From assembly GCF_045207785.1 (NCBI RefSeq), contig NZ_CP108776.1, positions 2,852,001-2,916,000 on the forward strand: 64,000 nt of DNA. Reading direction: 5' to 3'. Positions within the stretch are counted from its first letter, which is position 1; each line of letters opens with the position of its first letter. Shown one piece after another: positions 32,071 through 42,797 of the stretch. The translations under genes and the position numbers were made by a program. A model generated the notes under the pieces. That model saw only the letters and a program-made list of their open reading frames with translations, was not told the DNA's origin and did no database searches. This DNA is from Embleya sp045207785 (lineage in GTDB: Bacteria; Actinomycetota; Actinomycetes; Streptomycetales; Streptomycetaceae).

Positions 32071-32406
32071 ATGTCCTCCGTTCTTCGCACCGTGCTCGCC
32101 GCGACGTCGCTCGGCGCCGCCGTCGCGTTCGGAATCGCCGGGAGCGCCACGGCCGCGCCCGTCGCGGCCGACCAGATGTCCCGACCCGACATCGCCGACG
32201 ACGAGATCTCCGGCACGGCCGCCGCGACCGACGCCGTGCTCGGTGTCGTCGAGCGCGTACAGCTCAACCCGATGAACGGTGGCGGCGTGAACCCGCTGTC
32301 CAACAGTGTCGGTACCGAGATGGGTGACATGCCGGTCGGCACCGACCTGGTGACGGGCGACATCGCCGACGGGATGACCGTGCAGGACGTGCTCAAGAGC
32401 TTCTGA
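32071..32406 (+). CDS. Small secreted hypothetical protein
   Basis: 111 residues: a Sec signal peptide (SSVLRTVLAATSLGAAVAFG, cleavage after GSATAA) and an ~80-residue acidic mature protein without cysteines, ending DGMTVQDVLKSF. GGGAAG lies 11 bases before the ATG. It follows sigQ by 225 bases on the same strand but has its own promoter-like sequence. Resembles the protein at 26016 in size, signal peptide and composition, and shares a promoter element with it. Function not recognised. Confidence 0.65.
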   Translation: MSSVLRTVLAATSLGAAVAFGIAGSATAAPVAADQMSRPDIADDEISGTAAATDAVLGVVERVQLNPMNGGGVNPLSNSVGTEMGDMPVGTDLVTGDIADGMTVQDVLKSF

Positions 32407-32492
32407 GTCGTGGTTCGGACGACGCCGGCCCTGCCCCGGGCCCCGCGCCCGTCTACCCTGAGCCGCGAACGTGGCCACGGGGAGGCAGTCGG

Positions 32493-33338
32493 ATGCGGCA
32501 GGAAACGGATCGTTTGCGGGAGCCGGCGGCATGGGCGCTGGTCGGCTTCCTGGCACTGCAATTGGTGGTCGACGCGATGCGTGTGCTGCTCGGCGTGGGG
32601 TCGGGTGTGGACGGCTTCTCGGCCCGCGCCTACGGCGGCCAGTCCGCGCTGCTCGACGTCCTGACGCCGGCGCTGCTCGCCGTCGCGGTGGTCCTCGTGA
32701 CGCATGCCGGGCGGCCGACGCCGCGGGCGCGCGTGGTCACGCGCAGCGCGCTCGGGGTGCTCGGGGCGCAGGGGATCGCGGGGCTCACGGTGGCCCTCGG
32801 CGCGCTCGCCTACGACGGCGGGGGCTTCGCCGACATACCGGCCGCGGCCCGGGTCGAACAGACCGCCGTCAATGCCGGCGTGCTCGTGCTGTTCGCGCTG
32901 TGCGCGTACTTCCTGATCGTCGTACTCGGCGCGCCGAGCCCGCCGACGGTCACCCGTGGCAAGTCGCTGCCGCACCAGGAATGGCCCTCGTACGCGCGTG
33001 ACGGCGGCAGCGGCGGGACGGGCGGCCATCAGGCCGTGCCCGCCCGGTCGGCGCCGTCCGGGCAGTACCCCGCGACGGGACAACAGCCGGTGGCCGAACA
33101 CTCGGTGTCGGCCGAGCGGACGAGCGCGGGCATGCCGGCGGGCACCGGATACGTGTCCGCCGAGCAGCCGTATCCGGCGGCCACGGGGCCGCGGCCCTCG
33201 GAGACCCCGCCGCGACCCGTCCCGACCGGGCCGAGCCCGGCCGCCGGTGCGCCCGGCACCGCCGCGGACCAGACGGCCGTGCCGCCGCGTCCGGCGACCC
33301 CGCCCCCGCCGCAGACCCCCGGCCGGACCCGGCCGTGA
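32493..33338 (+). CDS. Membrane protein with disordered Pro-rich tail
   Basis: 281 residues. Four hydrophobic helices lie in the first ~150 residues (about 13-33, 52-71, 85-105 and 128-148: VLVLFALCAYFLIVVLGA). The last 130 residues are Pro/Gly/Thr-rich and probably disordered (PPRPATPPPPQTPGRTRP at the end). GGGGAGG sits eight bases upstream of the ATG. The stop overlaps the start of the endonuclease/phosphatase gene (GTGA), so the two are co-translated. Not recognised beyond this. Confidence 0.65.
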   Translation: MRQETDRLREPAAWALVGFLALQLVVDAMRVLLGVGSGVDGFSARAYGGQSALLDVLTPALLAVAVVLVTHAGRPTPRARVVTRSALGVLGAQGIAGLTVALGALAYDGGGFADIPAAARVEQTAVNAGVLVLFALCAYFLIVVLGAPSPPTVTRGKSLPHQEWPSYARDGGSGGTGGHQAVPARSAPSGQYPATGQQPVAEHSVSAERTSAGMPAGTGYVSAEQPYPAATGPRPSETPPRPVPTGPSPAAGAPGTAADQTAVPPRPATPPPPQTPGRTRP

Positions 33339-34357
33339 CCGCCGCGGCCGAGGCGGATCAGGCGGTGGAGCCTTCGTCGCCGCCTCGGCTGTGGCGGCTG
33401 CGTCGGCGTGCCCGCACGGTCGGGCGCAGTGTGGTCGGCCTGGTGTTCGCGGGCGCGGTCGTGGTGACCGGGGCCCGGCTGCTCGTCTTCGACGCGATGT
33501 GGCCGGTGGCGATCGTGACCGTGTTCGCGCCGTACGCCGCCGCGGCCTCGGTACTCGTGCTGCTGGGGGCGGCGCTGCTACGGATGCGGATCACGCTGCT
33601 CGTCGCGCTCGGCCTGGTGGTTGTCCACACCTTGTGGATGCTGCCGCGCCTGACCGCCGACGGCGGCCCCGCGGCCGGCGGCGTCCGGTTGCGCGTGATG
33701 ACCTCGAACGCCTACTTCGGCACCGCGCCGGCCGAGCGGATCACCGAGCTCGCGCTGGGCGAGCGGGTGGACGTACTGGTCGTGGAGGAACTGACGCCCG
33801 AGCTCGCGGCAGACCTCGAACGCACCGGCCTCACCCGTGAACTCCCGTACGTGGCCGGGCACGGCGAACCGGGCGCGGCCGGGCTCGCGATCTACTCGCG
33901 GCGCCCGCTCACCGACGACCGGCTGCTGCCCGAGCGGACCACGATGCCGATGCCCGGCGCCACCGTGGAGGTCGAGGGGCGCCGGATCCGGATCCAGGGC
34001 GTGCACACGATCCCGCCCACGCGCGGGCAGGCCGGCCGGTGGGCACACGACATGGACGCACTGCGTCGCGAGGCCGAGCGGCGCACGACCCCCGCGATCT
34101 TCCTGGGCGACTTCAACGCCACGCTCGACAACGCGTCCTTTCGCAGCCTCACCGGCGTCGGCCTGCGCGACGCCCACGAGGATCGCGGCCGGGGCCTCGC
34201 CCGTACCTGGCCGATGGCCTACTTCCACGGCCTGCCACCGCTGTTCGGCATCGACCACGTCCTCGTGACCGACGGGATCGACGTCGTATCGATCTCCGAA
34301 CACCACCTACCACGCACCGACCACGCCACGGTGATCGCCAACCTCTCGATCCGCTGA
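33335..34357 (+). CDS. Endonuclease/exonuclease/phosphatase-family membrane protein
   Basis: 340 residues. Three N-terminal membrane helices (about 30-50, 57-80, 86-106) precede an EEP catalytic domain, probably facing outside. Motifs: RVMTSNAYFGTA (Asn), DVLVVEELTPE (metal Glu), GVHTIPPTRGQ, FLGDFNATLDN (Asp/Asn) and FGIDHVLVTDGI (Asp-His). The family hydrolyses phosphodiesters of nucleic acids, sphingomyelin or inositol phosphates. This membrane-bound three-helix form is common in actinobacteria, with no defined substrate. Translationally coupled to the preceding membrane protein. Confidence 0.85.
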   Translation: MTAAAEADQAVEPSSPPRLWRLRRRARTVGRSVVGLVFAGAVVVTGARLLVFDAMWPVAIVTVFAPYAAAASVLVLLGAALLRMRITLLVALGLVVVHTLWMLPRLTADGGPAAGGVRLRVMTSNAYFGTAPAERITELALGERVDVLVVEELTPELAADLERTGLTRELPYVAGHGEPGAAGLAIYSRRPLTDDRLLPERTTMPMPGATVEVEGRRIRIQGVHTIPPTRGQAGRWAHDMDALRREAERRTTPAIFLGDFNATLDNASFRSLTGVGLRDAHEDRGRGLARTWPMAYFHGLPPLFGIDHVLVTDGIDVVSISEHHLPRTDHATVIANLSIR

Positions 34358-34361
34358 CCTC

Positions 34362-34380
34362 GGTCGATGTCCGATCGACC
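34362..34380. terminator. Hairpin between convergent genes
   Basis: GGTCGAT / ATCGACC perfect arms with loop GTCCG, five bases after the EEP-family stop and before the stop of the convergent low-GC gene. Confidence 0.5.
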
Positions 34381-34398
34381 CGGATCGAGATCGACTCC

Positions 34399-34833
34399 TC
34401 AGTACGGGAGATCGCTCGTATTGATTTGATTCAATCCGAAAGGCTCCAGAGCCGGAACCAAACGATGGATATACCATCCAAGGTCACAAAAGCTCGACTC
34501 CGCCGAGAGATTCTTTCGATTGATTTCAATCAGGAACGAGATGGTTCGACGCCCCGGCAGAAAGAGAAGATCTCCGCCTCTCGGGAACTCATCCAACAGC
34601 GCCGAAATTCCGATCGTCGTCGTACCCGCGTCCGCTTGAGCGAAGCGACGCAGCACCTCGGGCATCCGCTCCTGTTCAACCTTGATCCAGTCGAACAGGC
34701 CGTCCTCGTCCACCACATACGAGACCCCTCCGTCCATGGTGAACGAAACTCCGTGCCCCCGCAGACCCGAGAGCACGTCGCCGATGTCGACAGAAGACTC
34801 GAACTTGAAGTCGATATCCGCGGTCCTACCCAT
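34399..34833 (-). CDS. Low-GC orphan protein, possibly horizontally acquired
   Basis: 144 residues from ATG 34833, chosen because GAGGAGG lies five bases upstream. Alternating strands and helices are predicted (ADIDFKFESSVDIGDVLSGL, then a MDGGVSYVVDEDGLFDW segment); no signal peptide or membrane helix. Codon use is strikingly unlike the neighbours: ATT, TTG, TTT, AAA and AGA codons are frequent and third-position GC is low. I do not recognise it. Small acidic cytosolic proteins of this type often turn out to be immunity proteins or mobile-element cargo, but no toxin gene is adjacent. Transcribed toward the EEP-family gene. Confidence 0.7.
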   Translation of the reverse strand: MGRTADIDFKFESSVDIGDVLSGLRGHGVSFTMDGGVSYVVDEDGLFDWIKVEQERMPEVLRRFAQADAGTTTIGISALLDEFPRGGDLLFLPGRRTISFLIEINRKNLSAESSFCDLGWYIHRLVPALEPFGLNQINTSDLPY

Positions 34834-34980
34834 GCCAACCTCCTCGTGCATACCGCCCCGCTCCCAACGCCTCGGTAATGCGATCCACCGGTTCACCCCG
34901 ACTTGGGATCTGCGCGGACAGTCGGCCCGCGCCATCCATTTCCGGGCGAGCGCAACGGCGTCACCGAAACGAACGCGAAA

Positions 34981-35017
34981 GCGGCCCTCGGCTCTCCGAG
35001 GGAGAGCCGAAGGCCGC
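34981..35017 (-). terminator. Terminator of the BMP-ABC-cdd-deoA operon
   Basis: CGGCTCTCC / GGAGAGCCG with a GAG loop, extended beyond a 2x2 mismatch by GCGGCC / GGCCGC, starting 15 bases after the deoA stop. Confidence 0.8.
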
Positions 35018-35031
35018 GGGAAATATGGGGA

Positions 35032-36318
35032 TCAGGCCGTCGGGCCGATTCGGTCGATCAGGATCGGGGTCGGTTCGAAGGCCGTTCCCGCCGGGGCGAT
35101 CGTGACCGCGTCGGGCAGGATCTCGGTGGCGTAGGCGAAGCGCTCCGGGGTGTCGGTGTGCAGGGTCATCAGCGGCTGTCCGGCCGTGACCGTCTCGCCC
35201 GGCTTGGCGTGCAGTTCGATGCCCGCGCCTTCCTGGACCCGCTCCTCCTTGCGGGCCCGGCCCGCGCCCAGGCGCCACGCCGAGACGCCCACCGCGTACG
35301 CGTCCACGCGGGTCAGCACGCCGGACGAGGCCGCCTGAACCACCTGGGTCTCGCGCGCCACCGGCAGCTTCGCGTCCGGGTCGCCGCCCTGGGCCTGGAT
35401 CATCCGTCGCCAGACGTCCATGGCCGAGCCGTCCCGCAGCGCGTCCGCGGGGTCGATGTCGTCCTTGCCCGCCGCCGCGAGCATCTCGCGCGCCAGCGCC
35501 AGGGTCAGCTCGACGACGTCGGCCGGGCCGCCGCCCGCGAGCACCTCGACCGACTCGCGGACCTCCAGCGCGTTGCCGGCCGTCAGGCCCAGCGGCGTGG
35601 ACATGTCGGTCAGCAGCGCGACCGTCTTGACCCCGTGGTCCACGCCCAACCGGACCATCGTGCGGGCCAGTTCGCGCGCGTCGGCCAGGTCCTTCATGAA
35701 CGCGCCGGAGCCGACCTTGACGTCCAGCACCAGCGCGCCGGTGCCCTCGGCGATCTTCTTGCTCATGATCGAGCTGGCGATCAGCGGAATCGCCTCGACC
35801 GTGCCGGTCACATCGCGCAGCGCGTACAACTTCTTGTCGGCCGGCGCCAGACCGTCGCCCGCCGCGCAGATGACCGCGCCCACGTCCTCGAGCACGCGCA
35901 TCATCGCGTCGTTCGACAGCGCCGCCTGCCACCCCGGGATGGCTTCGAGCTTGTCGAGGGTGCCGCCGGTGTGGCCCAGGCCACGGCCCGACAACTGCGG
36001 GACCGCGACACCGCACGCGGCCACCAGCGGCGCGAGCGGCAGGGTGATCTTGTCGCCGACGCCGCCCGTCGAGTGCTTGTCGGCGGTCGGCCGGGACAGC
36101 GTCGAGAAGTCCATCCGCTCTCCGGACGCTATCATCGCGTCGGTCCAGCGGTTGATCTCGTCCGCGGTCATGCCGTTGAGCAGGATCGCCATCGCGAGGG
36201 CGGACATCTGTTCGTCCGCGACATCGCCGCGTGTGTACGCATCGACCACCCAGTCGATCTGAGCCGCCGTCAGTTCACCGCGGTCCCGCTTCGTACGGAT
36301 GATCGAAATCGCGTCCAT
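35032..36318 (-). CDS. deoA: Thymidine phosphorylase
   Basis: 428 residues. Signature KHSTGGVGDKITLPLAPLVA followed by QLSGRGLGHTGGTLDKLEAI; also IMSKKIAEG, VKVGSGAFMK and a C-terminal alpha/beta barrel-hammerhead (AWRLGAGRARKEE). It splits thymidine (and deoxyuridine) with phosphate to base and deoxyribose-1-phosphate. Last gene of the nucleoside operon, 105 bases after cdd; that gap holds a hairpin (GGTCCGG/CCGGACC, 36397-36418) and CCCAGA direct repeats that could tune expression or mRNA processing. Confidence 0.95.
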   Translation of the reverse strand: MDAISIIRTKRDRGELTAAQIDWVVDAYTRGDVADEQMSALAMAILLNGMTADEINRWTDAMIASGERMDFSTLSRPTADKHSTGGVGDKITLPLAPLVAACGVAVPQLSGRGLGHTGGTLDKLEAIPGWQAALSNDAMMRVLEDVGAVICAAGDGLAPADKKLYALRDVTGTVEAIPLIASSIMSKKIAEGTGALVLDVKVGSGAFMKDLADARELARTMVRLGVDHGVKTVALLTDMSTPLGLTAGNALEVRESVEVLAGGGPADVVELTLALAREMLAAAGKDDIDPADALRDGSAMDVWRRMIQAQGGDPDAKLPVARETQVVQAASSGVLTRVDAYAVGVSAWRLGAGRARKEERVQEGAGIELHAKPGETVTAGQPLMTLHTDTPERFAYATEILPDAVTIAPAGTAFEPTPILIDRIGPTA

Positions 36319-36423
36319 GCTGCCCGTTCTCTCTTGGCCGCCGCAGCGGCCGGTTCGACTCGAAACGAATAACGGTAGGGCCCAGACCCAGACCCAGGTC
36401 CGGAGCCAGGCCCGGACCGGGGC

Positions 36424-36813
36424 CTAGCGGAGGTCCTCCGGCCCGAAGGCGTCCGGCAGGACCTCCCGCAACGGCCGTACCCCGCACTTGGTTTCGAGCA
36501 ACATCTCCGCGCCGCCGTGCTCCCACAGGAGCTGCCTGCAGCGCCCGCACGGCATCAGCACCGTGCCCTCGCGGTCGACGCACACGAACGCCACCAGGCG
36601 CCCGCCGCCGCTGGCGTGCAGCGCGGACACCAGGCCGCACTCCGCGCACAGGGTGAGCCCGTACGACGCGTTCTCCACGTTGCACCCGGACACCACCCGG
36701 CCGTCCTCCACGAGCGCCGCGGCGCCGACCGGGTACTTCGAGTACGGCGCGTACGCACCCCGCATCGCGACGGTGGCCGCTTCGCGCAACCCCGTCCAGT
36801 CGATCTCGGACAC
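36424..36813 (-). CDS. cdd: Cytidine deaminase
   Basis: 129 residues, the short tetrameric form. Zinc/catalytic motifs: NVENASYGLTLCAECGLVSA (Cys-Ala-Glu) and MPCGRCRQLLWEHG (Cys-x-x-Cys). YSKYPVGAAALVEDG is the substrate-binding N-terminal part. It deaminates cytidine and deoxycytidine to uridine and deoxyuridine. GTG 36813 lies five bases after the permease stop, so the two are coupled. With deoA downstream, pyrimidine nucleosides imported by the ABC transporter can be deaminated and phosphorolysed. Confidence 0.94.
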   Translation of the reverse strand: MSEIDWTGLREAATVAMRGAYAPYSKYPVGAAALVEDGRVVSGCNVENASYGLTLCAECGLVSALHASGGGRLVAFVCVDREGTVLMPCGRCRQLLWEHGGAEMLLETKCGVRPLREVLPDAFGPEDLR

Positions 36814-36818
36814 GCCGT

Positions 36819-38135
36819 TCAGCCCTTCGTATAGGGCTTGTTGGCCGCCGCCGGCGGCCGCACCTTGCCGACCAGACCGGCCACCGCGAAGATCGTCACG
36901 ACGTACGGCATCATCTGCAGGAACTCGCTCGGGATCGACGTGTCCAGCGGCTGCAGCGAGGTGGCGAGCGCGCTCGTGAAGCCGAACAGCAGCGCCGCCG
37001 CGACCGCGCCCAGCGGACGCCAGCGCCCGAAGATGACCGCCGCGAGCGCGATGTAGCCCGCGCCCGAGGTCATGTCCTTCGAGAAGGTGCCGACCGTGCC
37101 GATGGTCAGGAACGCGCCGCCGATGCCGGCGATCGCACCCGCCATGATCACGTTGCGGTAGCGGGTCGCGTTGACCTTGATGCCGACCGTGTCGGCCGCC
37201 GTCGGGTGCTCGCCGACCGAGCGCGCCCGCAGGCCCCAGCGGGTGTGGAACAGGCCGAGGTGGACGACCGCGACCAGCACGTACGTCAGGTACACGATGA
37301 TGTTGGCGTCGAACAGGATGGTGCCGATCACCGGGATGTCGGCCAGACCCGGGATCCGGATGTTGTCGAACCTGCCCGGGTTGTTGTACCCCTCGGGGTC
37401 CTTTTGCAGCAGCTGGGTGTACAGGAAGCCGGTGACACCGGCGACCAGCAGGTTGATCACGACACCGAGGACGACCTGCTCGACCAGGTAGCGCACCGCG
37501 AAGACCGCGAGCAGCCCGCCGATCAGCGCACCGGCGACCGCGCCGGCGAACAGGCCCGCCCACAGCGACCCGGTGATCGAGGCGGTCATGGCGGCGCCGA
37601 ACGCGCCGAACAGGAACTGGCCGTCGATCGCGATGTTGACCACGCCGGAGCGCTCCCCGATGACGCCCGCGAGCGCGCCGAGCACCAGCGGCACGGCCGC
37701 GAGCAGGGTGTTCTGCAGGACGCCCGCGAAGGACATCTGCTTGCCCGCGACGGCCCACGTCAGGAAGGCGATCACGAACGCGATCAGGAACAGCGCGACG
37801 CTCAGCCGGCGGCCGAGCTTGGACCGGTCGAGCGCGATCCGCAGCCCGCCCGCGACCATGCACAGCACGGACATCGCGATCGCGACCGCGCGCGCGGGCA
37901 GCGACAGGTCGTCCACCTGCGTGGTGTCGCGGTTCGGCACGGTCATGCCGAAGACCGCGTCGATGCCGCCCTCGGTGCCGAGGCCGAACGCCCACAGCGC
38001 GTACAGGCCGACCACGACGAAGCCGAGGCCGGTGATCAGCGCCTTCTTGCGCGCCGCCATCCGCAGCACGTCGGCGGCCTCGCCGGTGGGGCTCACCGGT
38101 GCGGCGACCTCGGGAGCGATCACGGGGTCCGCCAC
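36819..38135 (-). CDS. Nucleoside ABC transporter permease 2
   Basis: About 438 residues from GTG 38135. AAGGAGG seven to eight bases upstream favours this start over ATG 38168, which overlaps the previous stop. About ten membrane helices. Bacterial inner-membrane permease motifs of the BPD_transp_2 family are clear: GVIGERSGVVNIAIDGQFLF, GAMTASITGSLWAG-type helix and RSVGEHPTAADTVGIKV. It pairs with the other permease to form the channel of a BmpA/NupABC-type nucleoside importer. Confidence 0.92.
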   Translation of the reverse strand: MADPVIAPEVAAPVSPTGEAADVLRMAARKKALITGLGFVVVGLYALWAFGLGTEGGIDAVFGMTVPNRDTTQVDDLSLPARAVAIAMSVLCMVAGGLRIALDRSKLGRRLSVALFLIAFVIAFLTWAVAGKQMSFAGVLQNTLLAAVPLVLGALAGVIGERSGVVNIAIDGQFLFGAFGAAMTASITGSLWAGLFAGAVAGALIGGLLAVFAVRYLVEQVVLGVVINLLVAGVTGFLYTQLLQKDPEGYNNPGRFDNIRIPGLADIPVIGTILFDANIIVYLTYVLVAVVHLGLFHTRWGLRARSVGEHPTAADTVGIKVNATRYRNVIMAGAIAGIGGAFLTIGTVGTFSKDMTSGAGYIALAAVIFGRWRPLGAVAAALLFGFTSALATSLQPLDTSIPSEFLQMMPYVVTIFAVAGLVGKVRPPAAANKPYTKG

Positions 38136-38164
38136 CTGCGTGCCTCCTTCAGGGTTCCGCTCGC

Positions 38165-39507
38165 TCATGCCTGGACCCCCACGGTCTCCTTGGCGGTCAG
38201 GCTGCCTTCGGCACCCTTGCGTGCGCCGCGCAGCCGGAAGATCGACCGCACCAGCGGCGGTGCCGCGACCAACAGCACGATCACGGCCTGGATGACGATG
38301 ACGATGTCGACGGACACGTTCGCGGACGCCTGCATGACCGAACCGCCCGCGCGCAGCGCGCCGAACAGCAGCGCGGCGAGCACGGTGCCCAGCGGCTTGG
38401 TGCGACCGAGCAGGGCCACGGTGATCGCGTCGAAGCCGATCCCGGCGTCGATGCTCGGGGTCAGCGTGTGCGCCGGGTTGGTCGAGCTCATCACCTGGGA
38501 CACACCGGCGAGGCCGGCCATCGCACCGGCGATGACCATCGCCAGGATCTGCGCGCGGGCCACGCTCATGCCCGCCGTACGGGCCGCTTCCGGGTTGGAG
38601 CCCACCGCGCGCAGCTCGAAGCCGAGCGTCGAGCGGTTGAGCAGCCACCAGTAGATACCGGCCGCGATCAGCGCCAGGATTATGCCGAAGTGGATCCGCA
38701 GGTCGTCACCGAACAGGTTCGGCAGCACCGCGTTCTCGTTCGCGTCCTTGCCGATCGGCTGCGACTGGCCGCCGCGCCTGAACACGTCGGTGGTCAGCAG
38801 CCAACCGAGCATGAGCACGGCGATGTGGTTGAGCATGATCGTGACGATCACCTCGTGCGCGCCGTAGCGGGCCTTGAGGACACCGGCCAGACCCGCGTAC
38901 AGGGCACCGCCGACGATACCGGCCAGGATCACCAGCACCAGGTGGATCACCGGGGGCAGGTCCATCACGAAGCCGACCCACGAGGCGAATACCGCGCCCA
39001 CGATGATCTGGCCCTGTGCGCCGATGTTGAACAGGCCGGTCCGGAACGCGATCGAGACCGCGAGTCCGCCGAAGATCAGCGGCGTGGCCTGCGTGATCGT
39101 CTCGGAGAGCGGCCGGAAGATGTCCTGGACCGTGCTGTCCGGGTCCGAGAACGTGTCCGGGTTGACGATCGCGCCCTTGAACATCGCCACGTACGCGTCG
39201 GAGACCAGGGTCCACGCACTGGAGAGGGCCTCGCCCGGGGCGGCGAAGAAGTACTTGAACTCGTCGAGCACGTCCTGGTCCGCGAGGACCATCAGGACCC
39301 CGCCGACGACGAGCGCCAGCAGGATCGCCAGGAAGGTCACCACGGCCGAGTTGCCGGTGATGATCGCGTCCAGCATCGCCCGGCCGAGCGAGCGCTTGTC
39401 CGGGGCCGTGGCGGTCGCGCCGCCCCGCTCGGGCTCCGTCGCCTTCGCCTTGGTGGGTTCCGGCTTGGGCTCGGTCGGCTCGCCGGGCGTGTTCTTGTTG
39501 TCCTCGG

Positions 39508-39511
<4 letters not shown>
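38165..39511 (-). CDS. Nucleoside ABC transporter permease 1
   Basis: 448 residues: a ~40-residue charged Lys/Glu/Pro-rich N-terminal tail, then about ten membrane helices with the BPD_transp_2 features AFRTGLFNIGAQGQIIVGAV and LRAVGSNPEAARTAGMSVAR. Residues ~85-140 form an extracytoplasmic loop. Works with the second permease, the ATPase and the BMP lipoprotein. GTG 39511 overlaps the ATPase stop by four bases (GTGA). Confidence 0.92.
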
Positions 39512-41160
<1,649 letters not shown>

Positions 41161-41210
41161 CGCGGAGACCTCCTCGGCTACGCCCCCCGGCGAGGGGCCA
41201 CTACGGGTTC

Positions 41211-41292
41211 GACCCGGGTCCCCCGTTCGGGGCCCGGGTCAGGGACAGACCTGGGGGCACGGGCGCCGCGGAAGGGTTCTTCCGCGGCGCCC
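41211..41292 (-). promoter_or_regulatory. Two intergenic hairpins between bmp and the ATPase gene
   Basis: Hairpin 1 (41261-41292) has 14-base perfect arms GGGCGCCGCGGAAG / CTTCCGCGGCGCCC with loop GGTT, ten bases after the bmp stop. Hairpin 2 (41211-41240) has GACCCGGG / CCCGGGTC plus CCCCG / CGGGG. No T-run follows. They probably act as a partial terminator or 3' stabiliser, giving more binding protein than transporter. Confidence 0.65.
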
Positions 41293-41301
41293 GGTCGCCG
41301 A

Positions 41302-42408
41302 CTACTTCGGCTGGTTCTTCGAGGCGATCTTGATCTTGCCGCTGATGATGTCCGCCTTGACCGTGTCCAGCTCGGCCTTCAGGTCCGCGGGGACCTTCGA
41401 CTCGAAGTCGTGGAACGGCGCCAGGCCCACACCGTTGTTGGCGAGGGTGCCGATGGTCGCCTTGGTGGTGAACTGGTTGCCCGAGGCGGCCTTGACCGCG
41501 TTGAACACCTGGCCCTTGATGTCCTTGGTGACCGTCGACAGGAAGACCGACTTGTACTGCGGGGCGCTCTCGTAGCCGTCCGTGTCGACCCAGATGATGC
41601 TGGCCTTGCCGTTGCTGTTCTTGGCGACCGAGGCCGCACCGAGACCGGTCTGACCCGCGACCGGCATGATCACGTCGGCGCCCTGGGCGATGAAGTCGTT
41701 GGCGGTCCGCTCACCTTCGGCCGGCGAGTCGAACTTGCCCGTGAGCGAACCGTCGCCCTTGGCCTCGTCCCAGCCGATGACCTGGACGTTCTTGCCCTTG
41801 GTCTGGTTGTAGTACTTGACGCCCTCGACGTAGCCGTCCATGAAGACGGTGACCGGCGGGATCGCCTTTGCGCCGAAGGTGGCGACCTTGCCGGTCTTCG
41901 AGTAGCCCGCGGCGAGGTAGCCGCCGAGGAAGCCGGCCTCGGCCGTGTTGAACTGCAGACCCTGGACGTTCGGCTCGATGCTGGTCGAGTCGACGATCGC
42001 GAACTTCTGGTCCTTGTGCGTCGTGGAGGCCGCCTTGGTCGCGTCGGCCATCAGGCCGCCGACCGCGATGATCAGGCCGCACTTGTCGTTGACAAGGCTG
42101 TTCAGGTTCGGAACGTAGTCGTTCTCGGTCTTCGAGGTGATGTACTTCACGTCGACGCCGAGCTCCTTCTTGGCCTGCTCGAGGCCCGCCCACGAGGAGG
42201 CGTTGAAGGAACGGTCGTCGATGCCGCCGGTGTCCGTCACCATGCAGGCCTTGAAGTCGATCTTGGCGGCGGTGGTGCCGCCCGAGGCGCTCGCGCCCGA
42301 ATCCGACTTCTTGTCGTCGTCCTTGGGCTTGCTACCGCACGCGGCGGTGGCAGTAAGGGCGAGAGTGACGCCGACCGCAGCTGCGGTCACCTTGGATACC
42401 CGGCGCAC
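41302..42408 (-). CDS. BMP-family nucleoside-binding lipoprotein
   Basis: 368 residues. A signal peptide ends in a lipobox (LTATAAC, Cys24), followed by a Lys/Asp/Ser/Gly linker and a Bmp/PnrA domain: ACMVTDTGGIDDRSFNASSW, GVDVKYITSKTENDYVPNL, QFNTAEAGFLGGYLAAGYSK, IMPVAGQTGLGAASVAK and IWVDTDGYESAPQY. It captures nucleosides outside the membrane for the ABC importer. GTG 42408 is six bases after AAGGAG. First gene of the six-gene operon through deoA; its promoter carries a CTACGCG-type operator. Confidence 0.93.
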   Translation of the reverse strand: MRRVSKVTAAAVGVTLALTATAACGSKPKDDDKKSDSGASASGGTTAAKIDFKACMVTDTGGIDDRSFNASSWAGLEQAKKELGVDVKYITSKTENDYVPNLNSLVNDKCGLIIAVGGLMADATKAASTTHKDQKFAIVDSTSIEPNVQGLQFNTAEAGFLGGYLAAGYSKTGKVATFGAKAIPPVTVFMDGYVEGVKYYNQTKGKNVQVIGWDEAKGDGSLTGKFDSPAEGERTANDFIAQGADVIMPVAGQTGLGAASVAKNSNGKASIIWVDTDGYESAPQYKSVFLSTVTKDIKGQVFNAVKAASGNQFTTKATIGTLANNGVGLAPFHDFESKVPADLKAELDTVKADIISGKIKIASKNQPK

Positions 42409-42483
42409 GGGTGTCTCCTTCCGATGAGCGCCCCTTCGGGCGCTGCTCCCAGATGCAGACTCTGACGCGCTTGGTTCCCTGGT

Positions 42484-42519
42484 AAACGCGCGTAGACCTG
42501 CTAGCCGTCGGAGAGCATA
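42484..42519 (-). promoter_or_regulatory. Promoter and operator of the BMP-ABC-cdd-deoA operon
   Basis: On the minus strand TATGCT (42514-42519) is the -10 candidate, the same hexamer as at deoC. CTACGCGCGTTT (42484-42495) begins about 12 bases after the expected start site, where a bound repressor would block elongation. It matches 10 of 12 positions of the perfect site at add. Confidence 0.55.
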
Positions 42520-42642
42520 CCTAGTAAAAGAATATGAGCGACAAGAACCGTGAATCGCCACCGCAACACGCCCCGTTAGACCGGCCGTGTGGCCGGTGCC
42601 GAAAGGGGTCGGCGCGGAACCGGGCAGTCCGCGACGTGAAAA

Positions 42643-42678
42643 GACCCGGTGCCGAACGACATCGAACGGCACCGGGTC
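42643..42678 (-). terminator. Terminator after the M20 amidohydrolase gene
   Basis: GACCCGGTGCCG / CGGCACCGGGTC perfect 12-base arms with a 12-base loop; on the minus strand TTTT follows directly. It lies 120 bases past the stop. Confidence 0.75.
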
Positions 42679-42797
42679 GGAACATTACAGACTCCCGAAC
42701 GCGGGAGGAACGGGGACGGGATACGCGGTGGTTAACAGTTCCGCATACGTCCGGGTCCGGGCGTCGGCACGGGCGACGCCCACCGAACGGTTGGCCA

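Noticed and set aside
38136..38168. ATG 38168 as the start of the second permease
   Set aside because: An ATGA overlap makes it attractive, but AAGGAGG is placed correctly for GTG 38135 and the extra residues are not conserved-looking. Kept as an alternative.
41200..41240. tRNA-like T-loop sequence CGGGTTCGACCCG
   Set aside because: No acceptor stem, D-arm or anticodon arm fits around it; it is part of GC-rich hairpins in the operon.
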